Below, one piece after another: positions 21,281 to 30,141 of a stretch of 64,000 nucleotides of DNA (position 1 is the first letter of the stretch; each line of letters starts with the position of its first letter). Both the position numbers and the translations under genes were made by a program. The stretch is taken from contig NZ_CP048264.1 of assembly GCF_019469185.1 (NCBI RefSeq), forward strand, positions 1,798,001-1,862,000, read 5' to 3'. This DNA is from Gilliamella sp. ESL0441 (GTDB taxonomy: Bacteria > Pseudomonadota > Gammaproteobacteria > Enterobacterales > Orbaceae). The notes beneath the pieces are model-generated. The model searched no databases and was not told where the DNA came from. It worked only from the letters and a program-made list of their open reading frames with translations.

Positions 21281-23773
21281 CTAATTTAATAAAAAGATCT
21301 CACGCTTACCTTTATCATTATAAGTGATTTGATAAAATTGAGGGAGATTAAAATTCACCGAACTACTCGTTTTAAAGGTAAAACGATCATCAGATAATAC
21401 ATAAAAATCATTAATATCTTTGACCATATTTTCTTTCGTTCCATTGCAATTACGATAAATTTCTACTTGGTTGTTTTCGTTTAGAATATAAAGATCAAAA
21501 CCAGAATCAGTATCTTCAAAGAAAAATTGAATGATCCCTTCATAAGCAACACTATCAATTTCTTTAGGTAATTCATTGGTCTGATCTAACATATTTAAAG
21601 GTCGACCCTGTACTTTATTATTCGATACGGCACCATAAAAATCGATCGCATTTTCGAATTGATGAACTGATACGCCCAGTCGTTCGAAAAACAGATACCA
21701 AGAAGATCCATCGATCCGCAATGGTTTAACTTGCGTTGAATTATTCTGGGTTGTGGTTAAACGTAACTCAATACATTCATCCATTAATTTCTTCATTTGT
21801 TGTTTAATTTCATTACCAAGGTATTTACTGTAGCAAAAGATCTCCATTAAATCTGGTAGATCTGCATCTTTATGCATCCGATTAAGGAGCGTTTTGATGG
21901 CTTCTAATACACATAGCGAACCGCTAAAATGCAATACCCGAATCTCATTCCAGGAATTTCGGTATAGTAAATCAACTGACCCCACTAAACTAAGTTCTTT
22001 TTTACCATAGTTCAAAACATTCTTACTTATCTCAAATTCAATATCTAAATTTGTACTAGGATCATCTTCAAGATTTAAAATAATAGCTAAATGGCGAATT
22101 TCGCATGGACCATAAAGTTGTTCTTCAGTTGCAGCAGGGACTTCAATAGGAAAATATTCTTTCAAGTTTTCAATAAATTTATTAATTTTTGTATTACCTT
22201 GCTCATCACCATCTCGATAATGAAATTCGGTTGTGTCCGCTATCAAACCATTGAAATAACACCATCCAACTAATTTAACAAGATATTTACTGTACTCAAG
22301 ATATTGATGACCTGAAATAGATTCTAATTCAGGTTTTTGGTTATAAACATACCAACCCGCTCGATTTATTCGATCTTCTTTTACGTGAATAAACGTTAAC
22401 GCTTCTTCTTGCAAATTATTAGAAATATTAAGTTTTAAGGTAGTTATTTTACCCGGCAATACTTCGTAGGATGCATAAAGCTTACGGGTTAAAACAGCCA
22501 TATCTTGCGGGCTTATAATAGAATCTAAATTATTGCGACGACCAAAATTTAATAAATTACGATATCCCGTCATCATCGTTTGTAATAGTATTTCATGCAT
22601 TTCACGAACTTGTTCAATTTTCCACGTATGGCTTGAATCAAGTTTTGCTATACGTTCGGAGCTCCACCCCCACTCTTTAACGATATTTTCTAATATTTCA
22701 CGTCGCCATGAAGATATGTATTGAGTTTGAGATAATTTTTCATTCACTTTAAGATAGAAACACATTCTTATCAGCTCGAGCCGTTCAAAATCCTTAATTT
22801 CAACAAGATAAGCGGTTATTCTTTCTAAAAGCATATAATAAGAATCTAGGTTGATTCCTTTCTGAGAGTTAAATTCTTGAATAGATTTCCTCATTTCGTA
22901 GGCAATAGGTCTATTTTCGGGGTATATCCAAGAATAAGCTTCTAGCAATAATGTTTTTAACACAGCTTTAAATGGTGAATCAATACTTTTATAAAGTTGC
23001 CATAAACTGGCTCCAAAATACTCTTCTGCTGATAACCCTGTTAATGGCCCAAAATCTAACCATTCATCTCTGTTTATCAAATCCAACTCAATTAAAGCTT
23101 TCACGCATTGTTTATAGGTAGGATATTTTATATTGTTAATCGTAAAATTATGTGGAACAACAAACCACAATAGATATTTTCCAGCTAATAGTGTTGCAGT
23201 TCGATAAAACTCTTCAAGTAATAAAATATGTTGTGCCGAACCACAGTTTTCACCCATCAAACATTCATGATGATTATTAATAAAACGATCAACATCTACC
23301 ACAAATAATGTTAACTTAACGTTTTGTTGCTTTGCCCATTGTTCAACCAGTCGACATTTTTCATTTAAAGCTTGCTTTCTTGTTTCAGATAAATTACTTT
23401 CTACACAGACCCAAATATCAAGATCTGACTCTATTGATTGACCTATAGAACATGTACTTCCCATCGAATATAATGCAGATATTGATGGAATGGAATTTTC
23501 TTCAGTACAAACAAAATCAAAATCATTTTTAAGCTGAGCACAAATTGAATCTGGTATTTGATAAAAAGCAATACCGCATGGAGTATCTAATTGGTGAAAG
23601 CCAGGTAATTTTGGATCATTAAAATGAAAAATAGCAGGTAGCAACGAAAATACACGTTTAAATTCAACTGACATTCCAGCCAAAGCACGTTCATGTTTAA
23701 GATGAACAAGATGTTTAAGTTCTTTTTTTACGTTACTAATATTATATTGCATAGCATTATCTAGATTAGACAC
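21281..23773 (-). CDS. cyaA: Class I adenylate cyclase
   Basis: 830 residues (E. coli 848). Makes cAMP, the effector of CRP. The N-terminal catalytic domain has YSMGSTCSIGQSIESDLDIWVC, the nucleotidyltransferase G-S and D-x-D motif, then HILLLEEFYRTATLLAGKYLLW and SAEEYFGASLWQLYKSIDSP. The C-terminal regulatory part ends FNLPQFYQITYNDKGKREIFLLN, about 20-25 residues earlier than E. coli. The start codon is GTG with AAGGAG 6 bases upstream. cAMP-CRP is relevant here because three genes of the sugar locus carry CRP-type sites. Confidence 0.95.
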   Translation of the reverse strand: MSNLDNAMQYNISNVKKELKHLVHLKHERALAGMSVEFKRVFSLLPAIFHFNDPKLPGFHQLDTPCGIAFYQIPDSICAQLKNDFDFVCTEENSIPSISALYSMGSTCSIGQSIESDLDIWVCVESNLSETRKQALNEKCRLVEQWAKQQNVKLTLFVVDVDRFINNHHECLMGENCGSAQHILLLEEFYRTATLLAGKYLLWFVVPHNFTINNIKYPTYKQCVKALIELDLINRDEWLDFGPLTGLSAEEYFGASLWQLYKSIDSPFKAVLKTLLLEAYSWIYPENRPIAYEMRKSIQEFNSQKGINLDSYYMLLERITAYLVEIKDFERLELIRMCFYLKVNEKLSQTQYISSWRREILENIVKEWGWSSERIAKLDSSHTWKIEQVREMHEILLQTMMTGYRNLLNFGRRNNLDSIISPQDMAVLTRKLYASYEVLPGKITTLKLNISNNLQEEALTFIHVKEDRINRAGWYVYNQKPELESISGHQYLEYSKYLVKLVGWCYFNGLIADTTEFHYRDGDEQGNTKINKFIENLKEYFPIEVPAATEEQLYGPCEIRHLAIILNLEDDPSTNLDIEFEISKNVLNYGKKELSLVGSVDLLYRNSWNEIRVLHFSGSLCVLEAIKTLLNRMHKDADLPDLMEIFCYSKYLGNEIKQQMKKLMDECIELRLTTTQNNSTQVKPLRIDGSSWYLFFERLGVSVHQFENAIDFYGAVSNNKVQGRPLNMLDQTNELPKEIDSVAYEGIIQFFFEDTDSGFDLYILNENNQVEIYRNCNGTKENMVKDINDFYVLSDDRFTFKTSSSVNFNLPQFYQITYNDKGKREIFLLN

Positions 23774-23861
23774 ATGAACTCCTTACGGACTTTCTAAATC
23801 TAACATTTTATGAGTAGAAGGTAAATAGAATAAAAATTTTAAACACAACAATGAAACGGCC

Positions 23862-24470
23862 ATGATTACCCTAGAAAACATTACCCAACGAATAAAAAAG
23901 CGAAACAACAGCAAATATACGAAAGATAAAGCTGCTGTTTTACTCCCCATTGTCAATATTGAAGGAAAATTAGCACTATTATTTCAAGTTAGGTCAAAAA
24001 AGCTTAGATGGCAGCCGGGTGATATTTGTTTTCCAGGCGGACGCATGGATGACTCAGATTTAACTCCAGAACAGACTGCCAAACGAGAAACTTGCGAAGA
24101 ATTAGGTATCCCATTGAGTGAAATATTTATTTTAGGTGAATTACCTAAATTTATTGCTTCATTCGGATTGATGATTTACCCATTTGTAGGTCAAATAACC
24201 ACATTAGCCAACCTTAAACTGAATACCAATGAAGTTGAAGAGGTTTTTACCGTGCCGATAGAATGGTTTATAAATAATTCACCTCAACATTCCATAATAA
24301 ATCTGGGTCATAAAGGTACGGATAACTTTCCTTTTCACCTAATACCTAATATCACCTCAGAATGGCAAAAAAGATCTGCTCATAACATCTTGTATTATTC
24401 CTACAATAATCATATTATTTGGGGATTAACAGCTCAAGTTTTAAATGATTTTATTAACACAATCCGTTGA
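23862..24470 (+). CDS. nudL: CoA pyrophosphatase-like Nudix hydrolase
   Basis: 202 residues. Nudix box GRMDDSDLTPEQTAKRETCEELGI at about residues 66-89 (acids and REx2EE present), preceded by the NudL/CoAse pattern LRWQPGDICFPGG. In this family CoA is cleaved to 3',5'-ADP and phosphopantetheine. The gene diverges from cyaA with only about 88 bases between, so the promoters lie face to face. Family assignment is firm; substrate is by homology. Confidence 0.8.
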   Translation: MITLENITQRIKKRNNSKYTKDKAAVLLPIVNIEGKLALLFQVRSKKLRWQPGDICFPGGRMDDSDLTPEQTAKRETCEELGIPLSEIFILGELPKFIASFGLMIYPFVGQITTLANLKLNTNEVEEVFTVPIEWFINNSPQHSIINLGHKGTDNFPFHLIPNITSEWQKRSAHNILYYSYNNHIIWGLTAQVLNDFINTIR

Positions 24471-24792
24471 TAAAAATAATAAATAAACATCGTGTTATTT
24501 GTCAGAATAAAAAAACTATTACTGATTGCAATTTTAGCAAATAATGCTAAACAACATATCTATATAACAAAAATCCTTGAGAATCACTCCGTAAATATTT
24601 TTAATAGATAACGTTGTTCAATTATCTCTCGTTAGCAACTTTAAGTCTGAATACTTTTAAAAGTAAAAAAAGACAATATCTGAGAGCAACTTAAGATTTC
24701 AACACTCTCTTTTATAGATTTCATCTCTACCCAATGAATAACGGTTAAACATTGATTATCAATTTCAATCATTTAAAAATAAGGGTATTATC
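24471..24792. other. Intergenic region before the YdgH-like gene
   Basis: 322 AT-rich bases. It contains a small perfect hairpin, TTTAGCA at 24533-24539 and TGCTAAA at 24545-24551, without a T run. No confident promoter, RNA or small gene is seen. Confidence 0.35.
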
Positions 24793-25593
24793 ATGAAACG
24801 TTTCAATAAATCATCAATTGCATTTGCTGTATTATTATCTTTACCTTTTGTAAATGTTTATGCTGCATTACCATTAACTGACGAAGAAAGTAGTCATTTA
24901 ATTCCGATGAAAGAAATTTCGGTAACGGGTAATTATTTGCAGGCCCAAAATGCAGCAGATGATATTTCAAAAGCTGCCGATGAAGCTGGAGCTAAGTATT
25001 ATCATATTACTGCACTTGAAGCAGCAGAAACATCAAATTCAGCTGATTCTGCTATTGTTTATGCTGATATTTATCAATCAAATGCACCGATAACATTAAA
25101 TGAAGAAGAAACGACATACAACGGTATTGTCGCTTATGAACGTAACAAAGCGCTTTATTATTTACCATTTGAAATTGTTAAATTTAAAGGAAGTTTTAAC
25201 AATACTTCCGAAATAACTACTGAAGCTAGCAAAATAGCAGCAGAAAAAGATGCTTATGCATTTTACATCAGCTCAATCGAGCCTTCTAATTTAAAAAATC
25301 AATCACAAGATATTGAAGTTGCTTTATACAAAAAAGATGCACCTGTAAGAGATTATATTGTCACAAAAGCAATTGCAGGTGAAAATGCTTATGAAATCAG
25401 TAGTGATGCATTTAAAACAATGAAACCTTATGCAACAATTGTTTTCCATGGTGTATTTAACAATACAACAGAAGTAAGTGCCGCCGCACAAAAACATGCG
25501 ATTGCTAACGGTGCTCAATTTTATTATGTTAAAGAGGTTTCAACCAATCCAGCCAATACTGCACAAACAATCTATGTTAATTTATACAAATAA
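24793..25593 (+). CDS. ydgH: YdgH-like periplasmic protein with three BhsA/McbA-type (DUF1471) domains
   Basis: 266 residues with a Sec signal peptide cleaved after about residue 24 (VNVYA-ALPLT). The mature part starts with the DUF1471 lead ALPLTDEESSHLIPMKEISVTGNY. Three degenerate repeats follow, each with ISKAADEAGAKYYHI-like helix plus strand: about 38-95, 125-185 and 205-266, ending FYYVKEVSTNPANTAQTIYVNLYK. This is the E. coli YdgH architecture. DUF1471 proteins are linked to stress and biofilm, and the exact role is unknown. The symbol is by architecture. Confidence 0.7.
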   Translation: MKRFNKSSIAFAVLLSLPFVNVYAALPLTDEESSHLIPMKEISVTGNYLQAQNAADDISKAADEAGAKYYHITALEAAETSNSADSAIVYADIYQSNAPITLNEEETTYNGIVAYERNKALYYLPFEIVKFKGSFNNTSEITTEASKIAAEKDAYAFYISSIEPSNLKNQSQDIEVALYKKDAPVRDYIVTKAIAGENAYEISSDAFKTMKPYATIVFHGVFNNTTEVSAAAQKHAIANGAQFYYVKEVSTNPANTAQTIYVNLYK

Positions 25594-25608
25594 AATATTT
25601 TAATTGCA

Positions 25609-25647
25609 TTTTCCACGTGTTAGAGGATTACTTTAACCCGTGGAAAA
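25609..25647. repeat. Inverted repeat after the YdgH-like gene
   Basis: TTTTCCACG at 25609-25617 pairs perfectly with CGTGGAAAA at 25639-25647, and GTTA/TAAC extend it inside. It lacks a following T run on either strand, so it is an RNA hairpin or weak terminator rather than a classic one. Confidence 0.5.
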
Positions 25648-25823
25648 CATAAAATCTTAATATATTCAACTAATGAATAATATTGATTTAAAAGCCAACC
25701 TTTATCTATTTAATAATTTATTTGTTAATACAATATATTTCTAAATTCATTAAAAAATATAATTTAAAAAAAGATTCGTTATTTCTAATTTTCAATCATT
25801 GCATTAAAACGGTTGGGAAACGT

Positions 25824-27317
25824 ATGTTATTAAAAAATGTTAGGATTAAACGATATTTCCATATCACGAAAAAAATATTAAATCACTATTGTTTTATCAT
25901 TATGTTAATTAGCTCAACAACCTATGCTTTAGATGCTAAAACAGCTCAAGTTATTCAAGGTACTGCGCCTTATTTTACTCAACCTGACTTAGTGGGTTAT
26001 GAAGGTGCTCGTGAATACGATAAAGCAAATTTTATTTATTTTGGCGTAAAATTTAATGGTACGACCTATTCGGGAATGAATGATTTAAACATAGCAATAA
26101 AACAATCTGGATTTCCTGCTGTCGACCCAAACAAAACGACACCAAATCAACTGTTAGCGCTGCTAAAATCCAATTATGGATTAGCAGGGACATTATTACC
26201 TTTTAACCCTATGTTAGTTGACAGTGATAGAAAGAATGTTGCTGATGATGAAGGTGATTTACCAATTAAAATAAATCCACCAGAGGCAGGATTAAATATC
26301 GAATGGTTTTACCGCTCCATCAATCAATCTTTTTTATTACTTGAACCTGATAGAAACAGAACCTTTTGTGAACTAGCACGATTAGGTTGGAATCCTTATA
26401 TCCGAATATCAGGACCTGTTGTGTTAGTTACTGAATTTGGTGTGCCCAACTTTAGAGTTTATGCAAATCCTAAACACGACTTCTTTATTTATAATGCGAT
26501 AAAACCCACAGTGTGCGCTGCTAAACCGTCTATAGCTTACTCATTTGTTTTCGAAGGTCGAGATTATACGGGAGACTGGGCTAAACTGACTTGGGGTGAA
26601 GATAACGAATACACCTATGATTCAGGTCTCGTGAATAAGGTACGATCAGGCGGTTTTCCAACAACTGGATTTGATCATGCCCAATTCACCATGTCTTTTG
26701 CAGGTGTTCCATTTGATTTATCAACCATTTCAACATCAACAAACTCTAATGGTGTAAATCTGACAACAAATCTTCTTAAAGATAATGATATTGATGACTA
26801 CTTAGTTAATACAGCGCTTCAATTTCATTTAACTGGTAAAGCGACTAACAAACCGACTTTTTCAATTAAGTCCAATGATAATGAAATATACTCTTTTACA
26901 ATTAATAAATGGTTTGTCACATCTAATTTGAGTGCAACAACTTATGACCAAAGTTCACAGGCTTGCCAAGGTAATTATGTTGTTCCAACGATTGAAGACT
27001 TTACCAATAGTGATCAAACACTCATCACTTCAGGAGCATGTAAATCAGATAACAATTCTAAGAATTGTTTGGCAATCAACAGTAATCATTATTATCGAAA
27101 AGTTGGAAATAGTCTTTTTGCGGAATGGGGTGATATCACTAATGAACAAAATCAATATTATCATGCTTATCCGGGTAATAACTTCCCTAAAAATATTTTA
27201 TATTGGACATCTGAACAAAGGGATATGAATAATCAATATGCCGTAGGACCATCTATAGGTGCGATTGAATGGATAGCAAAAGATGAACCAATTAATTTTG
27301 TTTGTGTGTTGAAATAA
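25824..27317 (+). CDS. Exported adhesin-like protein of unknown function
   Basis: 497 residues from ATG 25824, chosen because GGGAAA lies a few bases upstream and a signal peptide (cleavage near STTYA-LDAKT) follows. A TTG at 25722 would extend it by 34 residues. I do not recognise a named family for the body. The last 120 residues show ACQGNYVVPTIEDF, LFAEWGDIT, YWTSEQRD and a C-terminal FVCVLK. This Cys/Trp pattern resembles the C-type-lectin-like ends of some bacterial adhesins. It is next to the YdgH-like gene and the 3' end of a tRNA cluster. Export is well supported; the adhesin role is inference. Confidence 0.6.
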   Translation: MLLKNVRIKRYFHITKKILNHYCFIIMLISSTTYALDAKTAQVIQGTAPYFTQPDLVGYEGAREYDKANFIYFGVKFNGTTYSGMNDLNIAIKQSGFPAVDPNKTTPNQLLALLKSNYGLAGTLLPFNPMLVDSDRKNVADDEGDLPIKINPPEAGLNIEWFYRSINQSFLLLEPDRNRTFCELARLGWNPYIRISGPVVLVTEFGVPNFRVYANPKHDFFIYNAIKPTVCAAKPSIAYSFVFEGRDYTGDWAKLTWGEDNEYTYDSGLVNKVRSGGFPTTGFDHAQFTMSFAGVPFDLSTISTSTNSNGVNLTTNLLKDNDIDDYLVNTALQFHLTGKATNKPTFSIKSNDNEIYSFTINKWFVTSNLSATTYDQSSQACQGNYVVPTIEDFTNSDQTLITSGACKSDNNSKNCLAINSNHYYRKVGNSLFAEWGDITNEQNQYYHAYPGNNFPKNILYWTSEQRDMNNQYAVGPSIGAIEWIAKDEPINFVCVLK

Positions 27318-27520
27318 GTAATTCTACGTCTAATATTTATTGTTAAAACACATTTTTTATATGTGGAAAAAACAAAAAAGCTAAATGTTTTTCAAGAAAT
27401 AGAAGGATTAAAGATTATTGAATGACAGTCAATTTTAGACACCATTTGTTAAGACTTAGGTTTAATCTTATGAGAAATATAGGAATTATTAATTGTTTAT
27501 GTTTAGAAAAGCAGCATAAA

Positions 27521-27595
27521 TGGCTGGGGTACCAGGATTCGAACCTGGGCATGGCGGGATCAAAACCCGCTGCCTTACCGCTTGGCTATACCCCA
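27521..27595 (-). tRNA. tRNA-Gln (anticodon TTG), copy 1
   Basis: 75 bases including the encoded CCA. Acceptor TGGGGTA, anticodon loop TTTTGAT, T-loop GGTTCGAATCC. Very close to E. coli tRNA-Gln(UUG). Last of five tRNAs transcribed leftward. Confidence 0.95.
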
Positions 27596-27621
27596 ATATT
27601 ATTCAGGAAAAAGATATCTAG

Positions 27622-27708
27622 TGGTACGGGTAGTGAGATTTGAACTCGCACACCTTTTCGGAACTAGAACCTGAATCTAGCGCGTCTACCAATTCCGCCA
27701 TACCCGTA
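27622..27708 (-). tRNA. tRNA-Leu (anticodon CAG)
   Basis: 87 bases with encoded CCA and the long variable arm of leucine tRNAs. The anticodon arm CTAGATTCAGGTTCTAG gives CAG; the D-arm is GGCGGAATTGGTAGACGCG. Confidence 0.95.
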
Positions 27709-27782
27709 TTGGAATACTCAAGAAAGTAACAAACAGAGATAAAACAGATTAACTAATAGATACCAAAAAACGCAGATTGGAA

Positions 27783-27857
27783 TGGCTGGGGTACCAGGAT
27801 TCGAACCTGGGCGTGGCGGGATCAAAACCCGCTGCCTTACCGCTTGGCTATACCCCA
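27783..27857 (-). tRNA. tRNA-Gln (anticodon TTG), copy 2
   Basis: 75 bases, nearly identical to the copy at 27521-27595; the visible difference is one base in the anticodon-to-variable region. A recent duplication is likely. Confidence 0.95.
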
Positions 27858-27882
27858 ATAAAGGATAACATTAAGATTAAAA

Positions 27883-27968
27883 TGGTGCGGGTGAAGGGAC
27901 TTGAACCCCCACGCCTCGCGGCGCCAGAACCTAAATCTGGTGCGTCTACCAATTTCGCCACACCCGCA
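27883..27968 (-). tRNA. tRNA-Leu (anticodon TAG)
   Basis: 86 bases with CCA and a long variable arm. The anticodon arm CCAGATTTAGGTTCTGG gives TAG. Confidence 0.95.
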
Positions 27969-28004
27969 TGATATACTTTCGGTAAAAGTATAACTTAATC
28001 TTAA

Positions 28005-28081
28005 TGGTGGCTACGACGGGATTCGAACCTGTGACCCCATCATTATGAGTGATGTGCTCTAACCAGCTGAGCTACGTAGCC
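28005..28081 (-). tRNA. tRNA-Met (elongator, anticodon CAT)
   Basis: 77 bases with CCA. Acceptor GGCTACG, anticodon arm with CTCATAA, matching E. coli metT/metU elongator tRNA rather than initiator. First gene of the cluster. Confidence 0.95.
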
Positions 28082-28119
28082 ATTTCATTCGCAACGTCAT
28101 AACCAACACTGCGAGGCGC

Positions 28120-28148
28120 ATTATGCTTGTGTTACGGCAAATCGTCAA
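28120..28148 (-). promoter_or_regulatory. Promoter of the tRNA cluster
   Basis: On the - strand TTGACG (28143-28148), 17 bases, CATAAT (28120-28125), then a GC-rich discriminator GCGCC. The GC-rich start region is typical of stringently controlled stable-RNA promoters. Confidence 0.8.
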
Positions 28149-28198
28149 CCCTTTTTTTAAGATATTTTAAAAAAAAGTGATGAGTGATTAAGTTACAA

Positions 28199-29296
28199 TC
28201 AGATCCAGTTTAATAACGCTTCATTTCGTTTTTTTTGTAACTCAATACCAATTGATTTACCCGTATAACCTTCGGCAATAATATTCTTTACATCGACATC
28301 ATTAGCGATGTGATAAGCTTTTTCAAGATATTCAGCTTGCGGAAAGGTATTCTGTTTACTCAACGCTTCACTCGCTATAACTAACTGTCTAAGATGTTGG
28401 GGATTACGCCAGACATCAATACCATTAAACAAATTCAATATTTCTTCAGTCGTAAGTTTCTCAGCATTAGCAACTTTCTTCCAATATTGTTGAACCATGA
28501 GCGCCATTTTAGAATAATGGTTAGGGGCCTTAATTTGATTACATAATAGTTCAACCGATTTTTTATCAGCTAAATTGCCACATAAAACACTAAAACGAAT
28601 AGTAAGCTCTTTGGTTAGTTGTACCGATTTTTTTAAAGCATCGATTAAATCATCAGATAAATTTAATGTTGGAAATAAAATTGATAGCGCACCACACTGC
28701 TCTAGAACTTGAAAATAAATTTGAGGATCTTCCGTCGATAGAGCTTTTTCAGTTTCTTTCCAAACGCGTTCAGCAGTAAGAAAGCTAACTTCGCCTATTG
28801 AAACCATCTCTTTCATTAAATCCATGGTCTGATGCGCAATGACAAAACCTAATTTATGGTAGCGAGCAGCAAATCGCGCGACTCGCAAAATACGTAAAGG
28901 ATCTTCTCTAAACGCAACAGACACATGTCGTAATAATTTATGATTAAGGTCATCAACCCCATGATAAGGATCCACAATATTGCCCTTATCATCCATAGCA
29001 ATGGCATTAATAGTTAAATCTCGACGGATTAAATCTTGTTCTAAGGTGATATCTTTACCGAAATCACAAATGAATCCATTATATCCTTTACCAGATTTAC
29101 GCTCTGTACGAGCCAAAGCGTATTCTTCTTTAGTTATAGGATGTAAAAAAACGGGAAAATCTCTACCAACTTGTTCAAATCCTAATGATATAAGTTCATC
29201 AGGGGTCGCCCCTACCACTACCCAATCATTATCGATTACAGGTAATCCAAGAAGTTTATCTCGAACGGAGCCACCAACAAGGTAGATTTCACTCAT
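28199..29296 (-). CDS. cca: CCA tRNA nucleotidyltransferase lacking the HD motif
   Basis: 365 residues from ATG 29296 (E. coli 412). Adds or repairs the 3' CCA of tRNAs. The nucleotidyltransferase core is intact: YLVGGSVRDKLL, the metal pair in VIDNDWVVVGA, RRDLTINAIA, and REDPLRILRVARFAAR. The segment that holds the HD phosphohydrolase domain in E. coli is cut down and its CHDLGK is replaced by CGNLAD (about residues 239-244). The neighbouring tRNAs all encode CCA, so the gene should mainly do repair. It starts one base after the ygiM stop (TAAAATG). An upstream frame to 29434 overlaps ygiM and is not used. Confidence 0.9.
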   Translation of the reverse strand: MSEIYLVGGSVRDKLLGLPVIDNDWVVVGATPDELISLGFEQVGRDFPVFLHPITKEEYALARTERKSGKGYNGFICDFGKDITLEQDLIRRDLTINAIAMDDKGNIVDPYHGVDDLNHKLLRHVSVAFREDPLRILRVARFAARYHKLGFVIAHQTMDLMKEMVSIGEVSFLTAERVWKETEKALSTEDPQIYFQVLEQCGALSILFPTLNLSDDLIDALKKSVQLTKELTIRFSVLCGNLADKKSVELLCNQIKAPNHYSKMALMVQQYWKKVANAEKLTTEEILNLFNGIDVWRNPQHLRQLVIASEALSKQNTFPQAEYLEKAYHIANDVDVKNIIAEGYTGKSIGIELQKKRNEALLNWI

Positions 29297-29297
29297 T

Positions 29298-29912
29298 TTA
29301 ACGCATCCAACGGTCTTTTTTACGGCGACGAGGAAGAATGATCGGTAAAATGAGACCCAACAAGAATCCGCCACCAGCAACAAGCCCACCATATGTAAAC
29401 CAAGTAATGATAAGGTCACGGCGTTTATCATCAACTTGATTTAGCATTGATTCCAATTGCGCTCCCTGTGTTTTTACTTGCGATTCTAATTCACTATTTT
29501 TACGTTTTAATGTTTGAACCAATTCTTCAGATGTGCGTAATTTCTGAACATAATCACTGACCATTTTTTGTTGATACTGCTCGGCATTATCAACTTTATC
29601 TTTATATTCAGCTATTTTTGCTTCTAAATCAGGAATACGTGTTTTTAGACTAGGCTGATCGCTCAGCTTGGCTGTTTCAATCCAAGCAGCATTACCATTT
29701 TTAAGCTGGATTCTTGTGTATTTACCGTCTGCGCTTCTTTCAAACGCATTGACTTTAGAACCACTTTTAATGGTACCAGAAAAAGCATGTTGCTGACTTG
29801 GACCACGTCGTAAATAAACTTCAACTTCATCGACAACATATTTTTCAACAGCACTAGCATTGAAAGCTAATGCAATAAAAGAAATAAGAGTAATAATATT
29901 CTGTTTTTTCAT
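29298..29912 (-). CDS. ygiM: YgiM-type SH3-domain membrane protein
   Basis: 204 residues (E. coli YgiM 206). Signal peptide to about residue 21 (NASA-VEKYV), a bacterial SH3 domain (about 24-85, VDEVEVYLRRGPSQQHAF), a coiled coil (about 90-165), one transmembrane helix (about 170-192) and a basic end RRRKKDRWMR. It belongs to the TIGR04211 family of unknown function. ygiM-cca order is conserved with E. coli. Confidence 0.85.
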   Translation of the reverse strand: MKKQNIITLISFIALAFNASAVEKYVVDEVEVYLRRGPSQQHAFSGTIKSGSKVNAFERSADGKYTRIQLKNGNAAWIETAKLSDQPSLKTRIPDLEAKIAEYKDKVDNAEQYQQKMVSDYVQKLRTSEELVQTLKRKNSELESQVKTQGAQLESMLNQVDDKRRDLIITWFTYGGLVAGGGFLLGLILPIILPRRRKKDRWMR

Positions 29913-30028
29913 AAAAATTCAACTAATCATCCATAAATATTTACATAATAACATAAAAAATTATCTTTTCGCATAATCATTTTACTATTTATGCTTTTAA
30001 ATTAATCATTACGAATTCATTCCGATGA

Positions 30029-30044
30029 ATGGAAACGATTACAT
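30029..30044 (+). promoter_or_regulatory. GalR-type operator upstream of the alpha-galactosidase gene
   Basis: ATGGAAACGATTACAT fits the E. coli Gal operator consensus GTGKAANCGNTTNCAC at 14 of 16 positions. The two mismatches are the outermost bases, which still pair with each other. It lies about 85 bases before the predicted -10 hexamer's start site, and a GalR/GalS-type gene is just downstream. Confidence 0.7.
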
Positions 30045-30049
30045 TTTTA

Positions 30050-30065
30050 TGCGATCTGAATCACA
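30050..30065 (+). promoter_or_regulatory. CRP-type site of the alpha-galactosidase gene
   Basis: TGCGATCTGAATCACA matches TGTGA-N6-TCACA at 9 of 10 positions. A candidate -10, TATCTT at 30106-30111, puts the site centre about 60 bases upstream of the start, the class I distance. There is no good -35, as expected for an activated promoter. Confidence 0.65.
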
Positions 30066-30141
30066 CATTAAAAAAAATGTTATTCCCCTATTAAAAAATA
30101 ATCGATATCTTATTTCAAAAGACATAAACTTTGGAGTATTT

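Noticed and set aside
27422..27971. Short open frames over the tRNA genes
   Set aside because: They read through tRNA sequence and recur because the two Gln tRNAs are repeated.
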